Positions 4,968 through 6,115 of a stretch of 6,115 nt of DNA are shown in pieces. The DNA comes from Tissierellia bacterium (GTDB lineage: Bacteria; Bacillota; Clostridia; Tissierellales; Tissierellaceae). Position 1 is the first letter of the stretch; every line of letters begins with the position of its first letter. Made by a program: the position numbers and the translations under genes. The notes under the pieces were generated by a model. The model saw only the letters and a list, made by a program, of their open reading frames with translations. It searched no databases and was not told the origin of the DNA. Location of the stretch: positions 1 to 6,115 of the forward strand of contig JAAYLY010000124.1 in NCBI GenBank assembly GCA_012521625.1, written 5' to 3'.

Positions 4968-6115
4968 ATGTTAGATATTAGGAGGATTAGGGAGAATCCA
5001 GAAGAAGTAAAGGAACTACTTTCTAGGAGAAATGGGGATTATCCAATCGATAAAATACTAGAATTAGATGAAAAGAAAAGAAAGCTACTTATGGAAGTAG
5101 AAGAGATGAAGGCTAAGCAAAATGCAGCTTCTAAGGAAATCCCTAAATTAAAGAAGGAAGGAAAGGATACTACCGAAATCTTAAAGGAGATGAAGGAGTT
5201 ATCTAATAAGGTCTCCCAACTAGATGGAGAGGTTAAGGAATTAGATAAGGAAATTAGAAACCTACTATTACAAATTCCAAATACCCCTAATAAGGATGTA
5301 GTAATCGGTAAGAGCGATGAAGATAATAAGGAGATAAGAAGATTTGGCCAACCAAGGGAATTCGGCTTCGAGCCCAAAGCCCACTGGGATTTAGGACCTG
5401 AATTAGGGATACTAGATTTTGAAAGGGCTGCCAAAATTACAGGTGCTAGATTTACCATGTTTAAGGGCCTAGGGGCAAAATTGGAAAGGGCTATCATCAG
5501 ATTCATGCTTGACCTGCATACTGAAGAACATGGATATACGGAAATATTGACACCCTTTATGGTAAATAGGGATAGTATGATAGGTACAGGCCAGTTGCCA
5601 AAGTTTGAAGAAGACATGTTCCACCTACCATCAAAGGACTATTTCCTAATACCAACGGCAGAAGTACCAATAACCAACATCCATAGGGATGAAATTCTAG
5701 CTGAAAAGGACCTACCACTTTATTATACAGGCTATACTCCATGTTTCAGGCAGGAAGCTGGATCAGCTGGTAGGGATACAAGGGGACTAATTAGGAACCA
5801 CCAATTCGATAAGGTAGAATTAGTTAAATTATCTAGGCCAGAAGATTCCTATGATGAGTTGGAGAAATTAACTAGGAACGCTGAAGAGGTATTAAAGAGG
5901 TTAAACTTACCCTACAGGGTAGTGGAATTATGTACAGGAGACTTAGGTTTTTCAGCAGCAAAGACCTACGACTTGGAGGTATGGATGCCAAGCTATAATA
6001 GGTATGTAGAAATTTCAAGTTGCAGTAACTTTGAAGACTTCCAAGCTAGGAGAGCAAATCTAAGATATAGAAGGGAAGACAATGGTAAGCTAGAGTATGT
6101 CCATACCCTAAATGG
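4968..6115 (+). CDS. serS: Seryl-tRNA synthetase, 3' end cut by the window edge
   Basis: SerRS joins serine to tRNA-Ser using ATP, through seryl-adenylate, in the cytoplasm. The frame stays open from ATG 4968 to the last base: 382 full codons of about 425 expected, so roughly 40 residues are outside the window. The N-terminal tRNA-binding domain (MLDIRRIRENPEEVKELL) leads into the charged antiparallel coiled-coil arm at about 27-105. The class II catalytic core shows motif 1 ending at P196 (EILTPFMV), the serine-binding TAE loop (T230-A231-E232), motif 2 FRQEAGSAGRDTRGLIRNHQF starting at F260 with R261, the SSCSNFEDFQARR stretch (from residue 349), and the first residues of motif 3 (TLNG, 380-383) at the edge. 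Ribosome binding site GGAGGGA (4957-4963) has good spacing. Arginine codons are all AGG or AGA. Expression should follow tRNA-Ser charging through the T-box upstream. No frameshift or missing key residue is seen. Confidence 0.97.
   Translation, partial: MLDIRRIRENPEEVKELLSRRNGDYPIDKILELDEKKRKLLMEVEEMKAKQNAASKEIPKLKKEGKDTTEILKEMKELSNKVSQLDGEVKELDKEIRNLLLQIPNTPNKDVVIGKSDEDNKEIRRFGQPREFGFEPKAHWDLGPELGILDFERAAKITGARFTMFKGLGAKLERAIIRFMLDLHTEEHGYTEILTPFMVNRDSMIGTGQLPKFEEDMFHLPSKDYFLIPTAEVPITNIHRDEILAEKDLPLYYTGYTPCFRQEAGSAGRDTRGLIRNHQFDKVELVKLSRPEDSYDELEKLTRNAEEVLKRLNLPYRVVELCTGDLGFSAAKTYDLEVWMPSYNRYVEISSCSNFEDFQARRANLRYRREDNGKLEYVHTLN

Noticed and set aside
5039..5617. 192-codon open frame on the minus strand
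   Set aside because: It lies wholly antisense to the well-conserved serS coding sequence, its translation is a low-complexity Ser/Leu-rich shadow, and it has no recognisable domain.

Overview
The window comes from an AT-rich, low-GC Gram-positive bacterium of the clostridial type (Clostridia/Tissierellia-like). The signs are: a DnaD/DnaI-type helicase-loading pair found only in Firmicutes, purine-rich GGAGG ribosome binding sites, a T-box riboswitch in front of an aminoacyl-tRNA synthetase gene, and a codon habit in which arginine is almost always AGG/AGA and isoleucine is often ATA. The genus assignment is inference. All real genes lie on the plus strand and intergenic space is small except before the last gene.

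Region 1 (4-4621) is a tight four-gene cluster, probably one operon. It holds a DnaD-domain replication initiation protein with two DnaD-like C-terminal domains and a DnaC/DnaI-type AAA+ helicase loader. These are followed by a membrane protein of the stand-alone PTS EIIC type (PTS_EIIC_2 family) and a glycerol kinase (GlpK). Gaps are 2 nt, an 8-nt overlap, and 13 nt. The first two genes form a replication module that loads the replicative helicase. The last two look like a carbon-uptake/phosphorylation module with no EIIA, EIIB or GlpF in view. The promoter for this cluster must lie upstream of the window.

Region 2 (4622-4967) is a 346-base regulatory stretch. It contains a strong sigma-A-type promoter (TTGACT, 16 nt, TATAAT with extended -10 TG) and a serine T-box leader: stem I with a UCC specifier, stem III, the T-box sequence AGGGTGGCAACGCGGG, and a competing intrinsic terminator. 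It ends with a short AT-rich spacer and a good ribosome binding site.

Region 3 (4968 to the window end) is serS, seryl-tRNA synthetase, cut by the window edge after 382 codons at the start of class II motif 3. The T-box ties its expression to the charging state of tRNA-Ser.

I see no mobile element, CRISPR array, tRNA/rRNA gene or phage gene. Most of the window is conserved housekeeping sequence. The least explained part is the orphan EIIC-like protein sitting between the helicase loader and glycerol kinase.
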